Assembly: GCA_012295275.1 (NCBI GenBank)
Contig: CM022665.1
Location: 41,311,152-41,375,151, forward strand
Reading direction: 5' to 3'
DNA: 64,000 nucleotides
Origin: Chrysomallon squamiferum
Taxonomy: Eukaryota; Mollusca; Gastropoda; Neomphalida; Peltospiridae
This document shows, piece by piece, positions 19,241 to 32,654 of this stretch (its first letter is position 1; each line of letters begins with the position of its first letter). The notes below the pieces were generated by a model, which was not told the DNA's origin, searched no databases, and saw only the letters and a list, made by a program, of their open reading frames with translations. The position numbers and the translations under genes were made by a program.

Positions 19241-20760
19241 ATAGTAGTAGTAATAGTAGTAGTAATAGTAGTAATAGTAGTAGTAGTAGTAGTAGTAGTA
19301 GATTATTTGCAATAATATCATTTTGATGACATTGCAATAATATCATTTTGATGACATTGCAATAATATCATTTTGATGGACAGATGATCTTATTGTTTAG
19401 TAGTAGCAGTAGTAGTAATAGTAATAGTAGTAACAGTAGTAACAGTAGTAATAGTAATAGTAGTAACAGTAATAGTAGTAGTATTAGTAGTGGCAATGGT
19501 ACTAATAGTAATTGTAGCAATAGTAGAAGAATCAAAACTTTCATAACTTTTTTATTGCATTGATTTTGCTGTTGTAGTGGTCGTAGTAGTATTGTTGTTA
19601 TTATTCACAGTCACTTCATCTAAGAAACTCATTACTTCTTTTTTCTTTTTTTAACCGTTTTCACTTTTTATTTTTTGCTAGTAACATTACTCTTTATAAC
19701 CCTTTATAAGTGTCATTATCCCTCCATATACATTATAGTTAAAAAAAAAAAAAAAAAAATTAAATTTAAATAAATTAAAATTGAATTTTTTTTTCTTCTA
19801 AAGCTGGCAGACATTAAATTTACATTTCACTATCGCGTGAGCCTACTGATCTGTTTTCCATTCTAGTACTTTAATGTTTCACTGTAATGACATCATCTTT
19901 AAAGTACTTTTAAATTACGTATAGGAAAACACAATGACCTCACAAAAGAAAGAGGTGATTGGAGAAGTCGCTAAAAAAAGCCGAAAAAACAAATCCTTTA
20001 ATCTTAACTGGATATATATATATATGTATAAAAGCACGAGAATAAAATAATTTCACTTTTTTAATTCCTGATACATGTACAAAAGCACGGGATTAATTAA
20101 ACTCTTCACGATCATTTCTAACATTTCACAAGCAAGGTCAGAACATTTTTATTTAATAGTTTTTGGTTATTGGCATCCAAAGGTAGAGTAATTGCATTAA
20201 AGAATCGTTTATTTTTTTTTTTTTTCGTATGACAACCACTGATATTTAATTTTAAAAAAAGGGCAAGAAAAGCATTATTCTTTTTGCTGGAAAAGTAATG
20301 AAAAATAATTGAATACATCATTTGATTTTCTCGACACGTTCGCTGTAAACCCGTCACACGGAAGGCTCGAAAAACCAGGTTAAGACCCACTCCGATTTAA
20401 ACCCTGTATTTGCACAAAAGCACAATAATTAAACTGTTAAATCGTTTGATTCTCTTCGTATTTATTTCACGAAAACCATTAATGATTCTCGCGTACTGTT
20501 AGACAAAAAAAAAATGTTATTAAAATCTTAACGTGATATTAGTAGTACACATGTCTACGAATTAATTCAACAAATCGTTTGATTTCCTATCGTATAACAT
20601 GGAAAAGCAGAATATTATGATTAATTCGTAATTGGATATCAACTCTAAGTACAGTATTTAAATTAAGCCGATGCATGTTGACTACGACTGTATTAATTAC
20701 ACGCTGCCGTGGTCATGACCTAGACAACGCTACCATTTTAGACTCTCGTCTGCTTCTTCT

Positions 20761-20921
20761 GTGTTAGCTGACTGGTAATAAGATCGATCCTTACTGATGA
20801 ACCCATCGACTGATGTCTCGTTCTAACCAGTGCTCGAAGGGTAGTGTGACACAGGTCGTGTTATGAACTTTGCTGTTTGTGGGATTGTGCCTATATAAAA
20901 AAAAAAAATGTTGCTTTCTGA
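20761..20921 (+). mobile_element. SINE fragment, unit B copy
   Basis: Duplicate of the SINE piece at 14521-14685, carried along in the segmental duplication rather than inserted independently. Confidence 0.55.
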
Positions 20922-21206
20922 TAAACAGATATCTGAATGGTTCGTAATCTTATGTCCAGCATAATAGGTCATTTCAGTTTTTTTTTTTCCTTTCCTTTTC
21001 TACTGATGAATTTTATTCTAACAGAATATGTACGAACTGCATAGTGAAAAGAATTGAACAGAATTTTGGATACAAATATTTTATTTCATGTTTTATTCTA
21101 TTAACGATAAGTAGACAAGACTATATATATTTGCCAAGTCAACATTACTGATGTGTGCGTGTGCGTGTGTGTGTGTAATTAAAAAATACAAATACAAATA
21201 AATAAA

Positions 21207-21237
<31 letters not shown>

Positions 21238-21478
21238 CAACGACAACGACAACAACAACAACAACAATAATAACAGCAGAGCAACGAGAAGAACAACAGC
21301 AACAATATTAATAAGATAAAAATCTCTAATCGCTTTACTAGTTAAGGACTCATACTTTAAAAACGTCTTAATAACAAAAGGGCAAAGCTCTGGCACTGAT
21401 GTCGAATTGGTCATTAAAAAACAGTACCGGGGCAGATCTGATCGACTGAGCCACGTCATGTCCTTTTAGTAGGATCAC

Positions 21479-21556
21479 CTCAGGCGGAATAACTGATATA
21501 TCCAGTCAAGGCCTTCTTCAGTTTCACCTTAACCTTCATTGCAGTTAATACCTGAG
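21479..21556 (-). promoter_or_regulatory. SECIS element of SelL-B
   Basis: Same structure as the copy A element: helix I CTCAGG/CCTGAG and TAACTG/CAGTTA, core ATGA against GGAT, apical AAA. One C-to-T change in helix II (AGGTTAAGG for AGGTCAAGG, RNA sense) turns a C-G pair into a U-G wobble, so pairing is kept. It lies in the last exon, which begins at 21575. Confidence 0.88.
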
Positions 21557-21738
21557 CTGGCTTTCGATCAGAAGTCTGAAATATAAATGAAATATATATT
21601 AAAAATAATGGTTAATGTGAAATTTTAAACAGATTTTATTCTTTATAACATGTAAACACAAATGAAGTTGTTCAGTGATAAAATTAGACACACATGAATG
21701 TATAAAGATACATATGTGTGTGTGTGTGTGTGTGTGTG

Positions 21739-21819
<81 letters not shown>

Positions 21820-21859
21820 GGACGATGGTAGGGAGGGATAATGAATTTATAAATTACCT

Positions 21860-22574
21860 TCACAAATGCCAAGTCAACATGACTGATTTGTCAGTGATTT
21901 CTTTAAGAGTTTCCAACAGAAAATCAGTTGTTGGTCTGTCCTTCGCTGACTTTCCAAAAAACTGCAGTTTTACTGTTCCGTTCTGATCAATGATAAAATC
22001 GCCTCCCATCTGAAGATTGACAGCAATACAGTATTACATTTAGTAATGGTAATGTTTTGTTTTTATCACACGTTTGTTATTGTTTGTAGATGCTCTACGG
22101 TATATTTTTGTAAGTTAAGTGATTGTAATGCGGTGTCTAATTTATTTACATTAATTCCTCTTTATACGTCGTTTGTGTTTTCAAACGACCCTTTGAGGAT
22201 ATATACAGACGAAACCCTTTTTTTCTTTGGTTCTATTATTTATTAATTTATATTTTTTATTTTACTATTATTACTGTGTTATTTTAGAGTATGGCTGATA
22301 CCAAACCTCAACACGTTCTTGTTAATTAACAGCAAGGTATCTTTCGTACGCGAAATATCTAGAACACTGATTGGAATGAAAAATACGTTTATGGACGACG
22401 AATCGTTATATCTCTGCACACACTCTAACTACGAAGTACTCTGTCGCGTCCATTCTGGATACTGTTTGATGAATGTATTCTTTTTATATTCATTATTAGA
22501 ATATATATTTAGTGCTTGCGTGACTTCTTCACTGCATGACGTCATTTGATTAGACACACACACATATAGAAACC

Positions 22575-22616
<42 letters not shown>

Positions 22617-23319
22617 TACACTGATAGCAGGCATATACTCATTTTATACGGTAACAACCATAATGTAAAGTAATGTAAAGTAAAATAAAGTAAATAAATA
22701 AATAAACATAATAAATCAAAGAAAACCTGGTTTGGATCGTCGTGAAGGTCCGCGTAAGGGCGTGGCAAAGATCTTTCAGCAGCCATTTGTTCCCCGTAAT
22801 ACACCATACAGGCAACAGACCAAACCTGCAAGGAAAATATTTCTGCAGTTTTATTTATTTATTTATTTATTTATTTGTATTAACATTCATTCATATATAT
22901 ATAGTTCATATAAATGAAAACCTAAATGAATTACTGCACATACATATACTGGTATTCAAGTCCTCTCTTCATAATATTTTATTTTAACCTTTTTTCTTTC
23001 TTTCTTTTTTATTTATTTATTTTTTTTTTTTTCTTTCTTTCTTTATTTTTTTTTTTTTTTTACCACGAAATAAAAAGGCTTATATAAAAACTTACCATAG
23101 AAACAGATTTTATCATACCAAACGCTGCATAGACCTGAATGTATAACATAAAATATGCTTGAATGCATACCTAACAAGAACTGCAAGCATATTGAGAAAA
23201 CAATTAAAGCAACTAAAAAGAAGAAGAAAAAAACTGAAATCAAATACGATAAATAGAGAAAGAACGAAAGAGAGACATAATGAGACAAAGAGAGAGATTA
23301 CAAGGACGCACTTGAACAA

Positions 23320-23352
<33 letters not shown>

Positions 23353-25124
23353 GAAGGCGTGTTTAGAGTTACCTTTCTTCCGGAATCCAGCAGAAGGTCA
23401 AAAGGGCAATTGGTGTCAGCCAACCAGCGCTCGGCTCCAGAACGTGCACCAAATGAAAGCAAAAGAATCTGTGAGTTAGCTAAAGAAAATTCGTTCTGGA
23501 ACAGAAAGATAATTATATTTAATTTCCACGGAAAACAAAGTAATAAATAAAAATTACAAATCATGAATGGATTCAAGCTTTCTGAAAATAAACTGTTTGC
23601 TTTATGAGGTATACCTGTAACATGCATAGATATATAGTCTTTCCCCGACATTATCGTTTAATATCACAGACAACAACAACAATAGTAATAATAATTACAA
23701 TAACAACAGTAATAATAATAATAATAATAAAATATGTTTTACGCATTCACATACAACATCTAACACTAGTATTACTAACACCACAACCACTACTACTACT
23801 ACTGCTACTACTACTACTGCTGTTACTACTACTTATATAATTCAACAATGTGTCGTATCCAGTATCTACTACTATTGTTTACTACCTCTACCACCATTAC
23901 TATTACTACTATTATTATAACTACTACTATTACTACTGCTATTACTAATCTACTTCTACTACTTCTACACTACTAATCTGCTATTACTACTATTAATAAC
24001 ATTAGTAATAGCAGTAGTATCTGTAGTAGCAGTAGCAGTAGTAGCAGTAGTAGTAGTAGTAGTAGTAGTAGTAATAGTAGTAGTTATAGTAGTAGTAGCA
24101 GTAGTAGTAGCAAGAAAAGAAAAAGAAGACTATATTGACCTGTCTAGCCACTAGCTGTGACACGTGATCTCGTCATGGAAGTCAAGCAAAATGGCGGAGA
24201 GCAACAAGAACAATATTCTGCTGTCCCAGATATTCTTTGATTGTTACTGTTTTTCCCGTTCTAGCGTCAACCAGTGGGATGTTCACAGGCCCTTGCTGCC
24301 CTAACTCAACAGAGTGGAGTTTTCCTTCATTAATATTTTTGTCTATTAGCTTTAGAACGTTATCCCATTGATGCTAAACAAAACGAAATAGCGTTGAGAC
24401 TATAACTTTTATTATTTCAGTACAGTAATCATAATTATGATATATCGTGTTGTCTGTAAAGCATTCAAATAAAAAATTTAATTATTAAAATAAAATAAAA
24501 CATTTGTATTAAAACTGAATTATATTTATATGTTGCATTTTCGAAAACGAAAATGAATCTTAGGTAAATAATTTTCTTCGAATAAATGAAATCAAATGAA
24601 ATGAAATGAAATCAAATAATAAAAGGCACGTTAAATCTTCACGCATTCATAAGAAACGAAAAAAAAAAAAAAAAAAAATAAATAAATAAATAAATAAAAA
24701 AAAAAAAAAAAAAAAAAATAGTAATAATTAAAAAAAAAATAAATACAATAAAATAAAAATAAAAATAATAATAATAAAAAATCAAAAAAATAATATATAA
24801 AACAAAAAAAAAAAAAAAAAAATAAATAAATAAATAAATAAAAATATTAAAAATAAAAACATTGTTCACTTACCTCAACACTTACATATTCGTTTATAAC
24901 ATCACGATAGTGAAATCTGGATAATAAAATTAAGTTAATTTAGTTAATAAATAAAGAAAACATTAATAAAATAATGCAAAAGACGCTCTGAAAAACTGGT
25001 TTACTTGTCAAATAAATTTATTTTATCCAAAGCTTGAAGTAATTAACCTTAGTGGTCTAATGGACGAAAGATGACAATATGCTCTGTTAAACAGAGTGAA
25101 GTTAAAATAATATATCTATATCTA

Positions 25125-25164
<40 letters not shown>

Positions 25165-25475
25165 AATCAATACTCTGATTTCAATCCATAGACAGAAACG
25201 AAAACCAGTCTATAATATATCCCCCAAACACTGAAGATTAGAGAATATTTCTAATCAAGAATGACAGAGCTTGGCGACAGAAAGACACCGTAACAGAACA
25301 CATAACATAAGATTATCATTTTATACAAGCACAATTAAGAAAAAGCCAGGATTTGTAACAACGGGGTTTAGACAGTCTCGACGCTATTAGTATTTTATAA
25401 GAATTTGGTTTTCACGAATAAAGGGTTCCAAATGCTATAGAATCTCTTGCTACGCGATTGTATAATAATAATAAA

Positions 25476-25530
<55 letters not shown>

Positions 25531-25811
25531 TTGATGATGATGATGATAAATAATAATAATAATTGACATCATCATCCTCGTCATCATCTTAATTATTATT
25601 ATCGTCACCATAATCATCATTATAATTATATTTATTATTATTATTATCATTATTATTATTATAAATTGTATTATCATCATTATCATCACAACATGTATTA
25701 TTATCAGTATTATTATCATTATCTTTATTATTATCGTCATTATTATTATGACTATCATTACCATTATCATTATCTTTCTTATTATTATTGCTGTTGTTGT
25801 TGTTGTTGTTG

Positions 25812-25843
<32 letters not shown>

Positions 25844-26810
25844 GCATTTTAAACTTTTTGCACAATTAGTTAATAACCCATAATCATAATTATTTATATT
25901 ATTTATATTATAATTATTTATATAATAATATTAAAAAAGAAATAATTACGCCGTTGTATCCAAAGGTCTGGTTATGTTCCAGGTAAAAAAACAACTTTTT
26001 ATTTTTGAAGACCTGTCAGGTGGCAGTCCACTAAAATACATACATACATATACATACATACAATACATAAAGAAGAAGCCAAATAGCACATTAAATGCAT
26101 ACTGTGTATAATAGAAATGAGAAATAATTATTATCATTAATAACAGCAATAGCGTAATTTTAACAAACGTTAAATAAGATATACATAAATGGATTTCGTA
26201 AAAATGGTCTTGAAAAGTCAGATACACCTTTTATTTATAAGTGATGGCAGAAATCTTGATTTGTAATGACCTTAAATGAAGAGTATAATTAATCCTAACT
26301 TATAAGATAGTTGAAATATATTGCTAAGAAATGACCTTAAAAAAGTTTACAAAACCATAAAGATGTTGATAAAAATAGCATAAAACGTACTGTTGTTTAT
26401 TAAATGTAATGGCCTGGTGATGTACAGCAATTGCTTATAAATGATTAAACTAAACTATATAAACGCATTTACAAAACACTGTGAAAAGCAGTTAATATAT
26501 AATGCTTAAAAACAGCCTAACAAAGTTAAATGTTTTTGTTCTTTGTAATTGGCATAGCACGGTAACAATATATGTATGGACTATAACCGGTCCAGTATGA
26601 TAGTATACATGAATGGATTACAACATTTAATATAGCATAAAATTATAAATAATATAATTAAATAAAAAAGACACCGTTTGTGTAGTGTTTACAGATAACC
26701 TAACAATATTAATAAAACTGTAACATTTATTTACAAACCAGTAATATTTCTTTATCAGATGCTCCAGTTCATAATTCGTTCTTATATCCAAACTAAAAAC
26801 AAACAACAAC

Positions 26811-26870
<60 letters not shown>

Positions 26871-28400
26871 CATAAATTCATAAATTCATAAAAATAATCT
26901 AAGGTAAAGGTCTTCAGGTTTAATCCTAAACATTTGATTTTAGCCGTAACTATTTCCATTCATTTATTTCATTATATAATTTGTTATTATTATTATATAC
27001 ATATGATATTAAATAGATATTCTTCTGGCCGTGATGTCAGGTACATTTTGTCTTCTAGTTCCTGGGCCAACATTCTAATAACATTTTAAACGGGTTTTTT
27101 TGGTTACTTTTTAAAAGTTATATCACCCTAAAAATTGGCAATACCAATTTCTCGTGACTCTCCAAATACCGTTAGTAATAATATTAAATAACAACTTTAC
27201 CTTCTGAAACAAATGTTATACGCAGATGCCAGTTTGAACAGTATTCCAATTTTCTGATCAACGAATATGTCTAATGAATCTAAACGTTGATAAAAACAAT
27301 ATTAAAAAATAATATTAAATAATATATAATAATAATAATAATAAGACGTCGAAGAAGGAAAAGGAGGAGGAGAAGAAGGAGAAGAAGAAGAAGAACAACA
27401 ACAATAAAAGATCATAAATACTGGTGACCCTCGATTTCATGGACCAATAGGGGGAGCAGCTGTCCTGGAAAGTGCGAAAGTCCGTGAAATTGCGAATGCA
27501 AACATTAACCCTAAAATTTACCGAAACATTAAACTTGAGTACACATAACAACTATATAATTCAGTAATATAATAATGTAAGAACAATCTACAGATATAAA
27601 AACGAGGTAAACAAATGTCATGCAGCTTATGCAAAGAATAATGTACTGTAGAAAAATGTAGGCTAGGCTGTGTGAAGTTTGTTAGGTTAGATGGTTATGG
27701 GTATAAGTCTAAAACGTACTCTTTACCATGATCGACAATAGGTTGCGTGATCGTATAATGGGATTCAGAGTAACTTAATAGAACCTAAAGATAAGGTTTC
27801 AAGTGGGAAATGGCGGTAAGCTCTAATTGTATTGGTTTTTTTTTTTTTTTTAATTATTTGGTTCGGATTTCCCGAAATCCGGAAAACCGAGGTCCGTGAA
27901 ATCAGCAGTAATTAAGTAAACGGATAAAAAAAAAAAAAAAAAAATAAGGTGATAATTTAATCAATACGATTTTAAAAATATCTCTGCTATAAAATGAATA
28001 AGAAAAAAAAAAAAAAAAAAAAAATGAATAACAAAATTATAAATGAATAAAAAAAAAAATAACAATAAATAGTTAAAAACATGAATTAATTTAAATAATA
28101 AAAAAAAAAAAAAAATAAAAAAAAAAAAAAAATAACAATAAATAGTTAAAAACATGAATTAATTTAAAAAAAAAAAATAAAAAAAATATATAAATAAAAA
28201 AATAAAAAAATAAAAGAATATATAAAAAAATAAAATAAAATAAAATAACATTTAAAAATAAACATGAAATAGAAAAACAAACCTTTCACCATTTTTTGTG
28301 TGGCTGTAATGACAAATTCTCCAACCTCTATCAGAGACTGTACTGCTTTCATAACAGCCTCCCTCTCTCTCGCTTTCCTTTTTGAATCTTTAGTTAACAT
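21860..28400 (-). CDS. SelL: Selenoprotein L copy B
   Basis: Redox selenoprotein with a thioredoxin fold and UxxU in place of CxxC. Coding exons on the minus strand: 28283-28400, 27201-27279, 26739-26792, 24874-24916, 24140-24373, 23373-23495, 23096-23134, 22727-22825, 21860-22009; then a 3' UTR exon from 21575 with the SECIS. Predicted length 312 residues. The first 98 form a helical N-terminal part (NSLDIFVDQKIGILFKLA is typical). The redox motif RHFAULPURDHV has U at about residues 162 and 165. Downstream follow NSQILLLSFGARSGAERWL and RSLPRPYADLHDDPNQ. The ATG at 28398-28400 is chosen because it matches the start of copy C. Oddity: exon 3 ends in TG and exon 4 begins with A, so the joined codon is UGA, where copy C has AGT (Ser). 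The stop TGA lies two bases before the last intron. Confidence 0.8.
24173..24184 (-). other. Two selenocysteine codons (UxxU) in SelL-B
   Basis: Minus-strand TGA CTT CCA TGA in the conserved 78-codon exon 24140-24373, identical in arrangement to copies A and C. Confidence 0.9.
25448..25845. repeat. AAT/ATC/ATT trinucleotide region in SelL-B intron 3
   Basis: Long run of AAT, GAT, ATC, ATT and GTT repeats. It gives poly-Ile and poly-Tyr frames that are not genes. A further (AAT)n tract lies at 26814-26870, right beside exon 3 of SelL-B. The stretch 25860-26738 otherwise shows no exon with usable splice sites. Confidence 0.9.
27421..27908. mobile_element. Possible non-autonomous DNA transposon (pogo/Tigger-like MITE)
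   Basis: A 488-base segment flanked by TA on both sides. The left end is CTGGTGACCCTCGATTTCATGG and the right end, read in reverse, is CTGCTGATTTCACGGACCTCGG. Both begin CTGNTGA and share GATTTCAYGGACC. Near the right end is a palindromic piece, CGGATTTCCCGAAATCCGG. No transposase frame is inside. It lies in SelL-B intron 1. The class assignment is a guess from the end sequences. Confidence 0.4.
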
Positions 28401-29288
28401 TACTGCATCTTTGTCATCCACGCAACACACTGAAGTATATTATTATTATTATTATTATAATTATTGTTGTTGTTATTTCAGTTATTATTGTTATTGATGT
28501 TGTTAGTGTTATAATTATTATTATTATTTATTTATAGAATAAATTTGTTCAGTATACGTTACGCTTTTTTCTTTTAGCTTAGCAAAGAACAACATCTAAC
28601 TTTTCATCCTTCAAAAGATACTTAAGCATTTTTGTTTTAAACTTTTTAAAGGAAGTTTAAAAAAAAGAAAACTTTTTCTTACTGTGACATTTTATTGATT
28701 AAAAAAAATAATAATAACATAATACAAAGATGACTACTAGTAGTTACTTACCTAAAAGTTATCGTATGTAAGTACATGTATATAAAATCGTTATCCCTTC
28801 ATCTCTTTCCTCAAACAATTCTGTGTCCGAAAATTTTTTTTTTCTGAACAAACTTCTGTATTTAAAGATAATCAAAACAAAGGATATTTTTGTTATTCTT
28901 GTTTTAATTTTTTGGAAATAAATATGTAGACGTAGCGTGGGAATAGGGTTAATTTACCAGTTTGAGTTTATTGTTGTTGTTGTTGTTGTTGTTGTTGCTG
29001 CTGCTGTTGCTGTTATTATCGTTGTTATTGTTGTATCAGGCTCTCTATTAATCCATCATTTATCTAACATTAATGGTCATGTGAACGATTATTTTCATTA
29101 TTACATTATTTTTACATTTGATATATTATATTTATTGTTATTATTATATGTATACAGTTGATATTGAAATGAAAATGTACTAATAAATGATATTGTTATT
29201 TGAAGACTGACAGGTAATTTCTCTAAATAATATGTAGCAAACCATTTGATTAGAAATGGATAAAAATGTCTTCATATAAACTAATAAC

Positions 29289-29344
<56 letters not shown>

Positions 29345-29505
29345 CATTATTGACCAGTTTATCGTTAATCTGATAATGGATATAATTGTAAATAAACCTG
29401 TTTCTCATGAGGTTCTGTGGGAAATAATTTAGTATAATCTTAAATGTTTGTTTTTAACTTTTTTTTTTTTTCTCACCAAACAATAAGTTACATGTAAATA
29501 AATGA

Positions 29506-29544
<39 letters not shown>

Positions 29545-29855
29545 AAAAAAAAAAAAAAAAAACTAAATAAATAAACAAACAAACCAATAAATAAATAAAT
29601 AAATAAATAAATAAGTTAGTATGTAAATTAACAAACAAATAAAATAAAAAATAAAATGTGTAGATACCTGTATGTGTATTAACACAACACACACACACAC
29701 ACACACAAACACAAATGTTATATGGTTGCCCTATAAAATGAAAAATGGTCACTACAACAACCAATTAGTGTTAGTTTATCACATTTACAATATTTAGTCA
29801 TTCTTCAATTCATCATTTTAAAACTGTATCTTTATTTCTTTAGATTTTCTTCATA

Positions 29856-29889
<34 letters not shown>

Positions 29890-31056
29890 TTTTTTTATTT
29901 TTTTTTATTTTATTATTTCCATTCTCTAATTTCAAAATACGAGCACATACTTTTGGGGTGTATGTGAATAAAAACATGATTATAGTACTTCAATTATTAT
30001 AATAACCATCCATCGCGTGTACAGCTATAATAATACTTTGCTGACCCTGGTATTATACAAAAGCTTTACAGCTGGGAACATTCACGTTTACAAAACATCT
30101 TTTGTTCTGATGACGATCTACAGTATAGCTTGACTTGTTTTTAACAAAAACATTCTCTATTTTTTCCCCTCCTTTTCAAAGCAGATTTTCCAAACTCATC
30201 CTTTTCTGACATTAAAAAAAGAAAAAAAAGAAAAAGAAAGAAAGAAAAACGAAAACAAAATCCTAAAGGTTATATTATTTTGTTTGCTTAATGGAAGTAT
30301 TTGTGTATTAATATCAGTGTCAATATTCTGCACTTAATTTATGCGATGTAAGATTATAAAAATATTTTTCTATAAATGTCAACTGAGTACGTATTATTTG
30401 AATAATCCTCAAAAATTTTTAATAGCTATGTTGGTTTTTTTATATCAAATAAGATTTGTTATTCTATTTCCTTTTCTTTAAATTTTAAAGATTTATTTAA
30501 TTATTACTTTTTTTAAATTGCTTTTAATGTTTCCCTTATTATTTTTTGTCTTTTTCTCCTAATTTTAATTAATAAATTTCGAGTAAAATGGCCCACCAGT
30601 TATCATCTATCAATAACGTTTTGTTTACATTCGAATCGATCAGAAAATAAGTACTGTGACTTACTAAATTTAGCAATTTAGAAAAAAAAAAAAAATGAAA
30701 TAAAATATACCAAAAAATAGAACAGAATAAAATAAAATAACATAAAAAATAATAAAAAGTAATAATTAAAAAAATCTGAGAAAAACAAACAAAATAATGA
30801 TTCATCAATCCTATGTTATTATTTTAAGAAGACAGTTATCTGGTCTCAGTGGCAAGCTTTTTAGTTTTTTCTTCTTTTATTTATTTATTTATTTTAAGTT
30901 AATATGACTTTTCTTCTTCTTTTCTTTTCCAGCCTGATTAATTATTTGCTGAACAAAACAAAACCAATACAGATTTGAGTATTTATTACTGAAAACAAAT
31001 TTCTGAAAAAGCAACACAACCAGATGTGCTTTTATCACACCATCTGAGATCTGTTT

Positions 31057-31102
<46 letters not shown>

Positions 31103-31163
31103 TATATATTTCTATGTTATAATATCTAATTTTCTATAAAACATAAAAATAACCTATAGTTTT

Positions 31164-31199
<36 letters not shown>

Positions 31200-32570
31200 T
31201 TTCTCACAATTTTTAATTTTCTTCAAAATACAATAAAAAAAATATATAGGTGTTAATTATACCTATATATTTCTGTTACAATATGTAACTTTCTTTAAAA
31301 TATAAAAACTATTAATTTTTTAAATAAAACCCTTTTCTTCATAAGAGTATGTGTATGTGTTACATATACAAACACATACACACATTTTAGAAGAAAAAAT
31401 AAAATAAAATAATTACTAATGACAGATACAGATTCTGTAAAAAGGAAAACAGATTTTACTGAGACAGATTACATTCAGTCTAGGAATGTTTCTGAGGTAT
31501 ATGTAACAAACCTAATTTCATAATACCCTTTTGCATCACAGGATATATCTTACCATGGACTGTGGTTTGGAACTGAACATGTTAATTTAACAAATGACTA
31601 AAACAAAAATAATAATAAAATAATGAAAAATAATTGTCAATTTGTCTGGTTTACCATTAACTTTACATAATTTAACTGTGAAAAACAATAATAATAGTGA
31701 TGATGATAATAATTCACTGACATAATGGTAATAATCAACATTTATTAATGTAAATTATGCAATAAACTGCACATTTAACTCTATGAACTAAAAATGTAGA
31801 AAATGTCAAATACATCATCTATACATTTCAACAGAATAAACAAAATTATTACTTATTCATCAGTATTACAAAAATAAAAATCATATCACAATCTCCCATC
31901 AGATTAAAAATCCATGATTATTTTGATTTGCAAGTGGGTTTTTTCATGTCAATGTAGATGTTAAGAAAGACATAATAATTTTATTTTTACTTAATGTAAA
32001 TCATTACGAACTGAGGGTTATGAATAACATACATTTAAACAAAGCTGAGGTTCTTAATTTGTTTAATAATCCCCTCAAAAGAGATCAATTTTAAACAGAG
32101 CTGCAGTTCTTGACTTATTTATTAATAGCCTCAAAAGAGACTGATTCAAAACAAGTGAAAGGGTCAGTGAGGGAAATGGAAAGTGTGTGGAAGAAATGTA
32201 ATTATAAGGGAGTGGCAGAGAGAAAAAAAAAGGCAAACAGAAAGAAAAAATTCAAGAATGTTAAAGAAGAAAGGAAGGAGCAATAAGAATGTATTATCAC
32301 CATGTTGTTGATAGAAGAAAGAGATGGAAGAATGAAAAGAGAAAATCTGAGGTTATAAAATAAAAGAAGCAAGAAAGAGAGGAAGAATGAAAAGAGAAAA
32401 TCTGAGGTTATAAAATAAAAGAAGCAAGAAAGAGAGAATTATTAAAAAATATTATTAAGTCAGTGTAAAACAAGATTTAAGTGTGAAAAAGTTAAAGAAA
32501 AATAAATTAAGAAAATAAGAAATCTTGATTGTTTGTTTCATTTCTTTGAAAACCACTGATCTGTTCATCC
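28401..32570. other. Region between SelL-B and SelL-C with no gene seen
   Basis: Holds the upstream region of SelL-B, (ATT)n and (GTT)n tracts near 28440-28530 and 28970-29010, a (TG)n tract at 29291-29342, poly-A runs at 29511-29562 and AT tracts at 31066-31100. A purine-rich stretch at 32160-32520 contains a direct repeat of about 60 bases (32330-32435). No convincing exon was found. Confidence 0.65.
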
Positions 32571-32648
32571 ATGATTCACTAACTGATGCCATCCAGTCAA
32601 GGCTCTTAGAAAGTTTGACCGTTGACCTTCAAAAACAGTTAAAATCAT
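32571..32648 (-). promoter_or_regulatory. SECIS element of SelL-C
   Basis: On the minus strand, helix I pairs ATGATT with AATCAT and TAACTG with CAGTTA. Helix II pairs AGGTCAACGG with CCTTGACT, allowing bulges. The apical AAA is in GGTCAAACTT and the 3' core is GGAT. The 5' core reads TTGA instead of the usual ATGA, but the UGA/GA tandem needed for the non-Watson-Crick quartet is intact. Compared with copies A and B, the length between conserved blocks changes by non-multiples of three, as expected for a structural RNA rather than coding sequence. Confidence 0.8.
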
Positions 32649-32654
32649 TGACGA

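Larger units (their letters stand above)
19077..25255. repeat. Segmental tandem duplication, unit B (about 6.2 kb)
   Basis: Direct copy of 12760-19076. It includes the SINE piece at 20761-20921, the SECIS at 21479-21556 and SelL exons 4-9. Its right end is followed by unique sequence (CAAGAATGACAGAGC), whereas unit A runs straight into unit B. Confidence 0.93.

Noticed and set aside
25946-26227. Minus-strand frame considered as an extra SelL-B exon that could resolve the UGA junction
   Set aside because: The acceptor is plausible, but the frame stops or exits in the wrong phase to join exon 4, and nothing in SelL-C corresponds.
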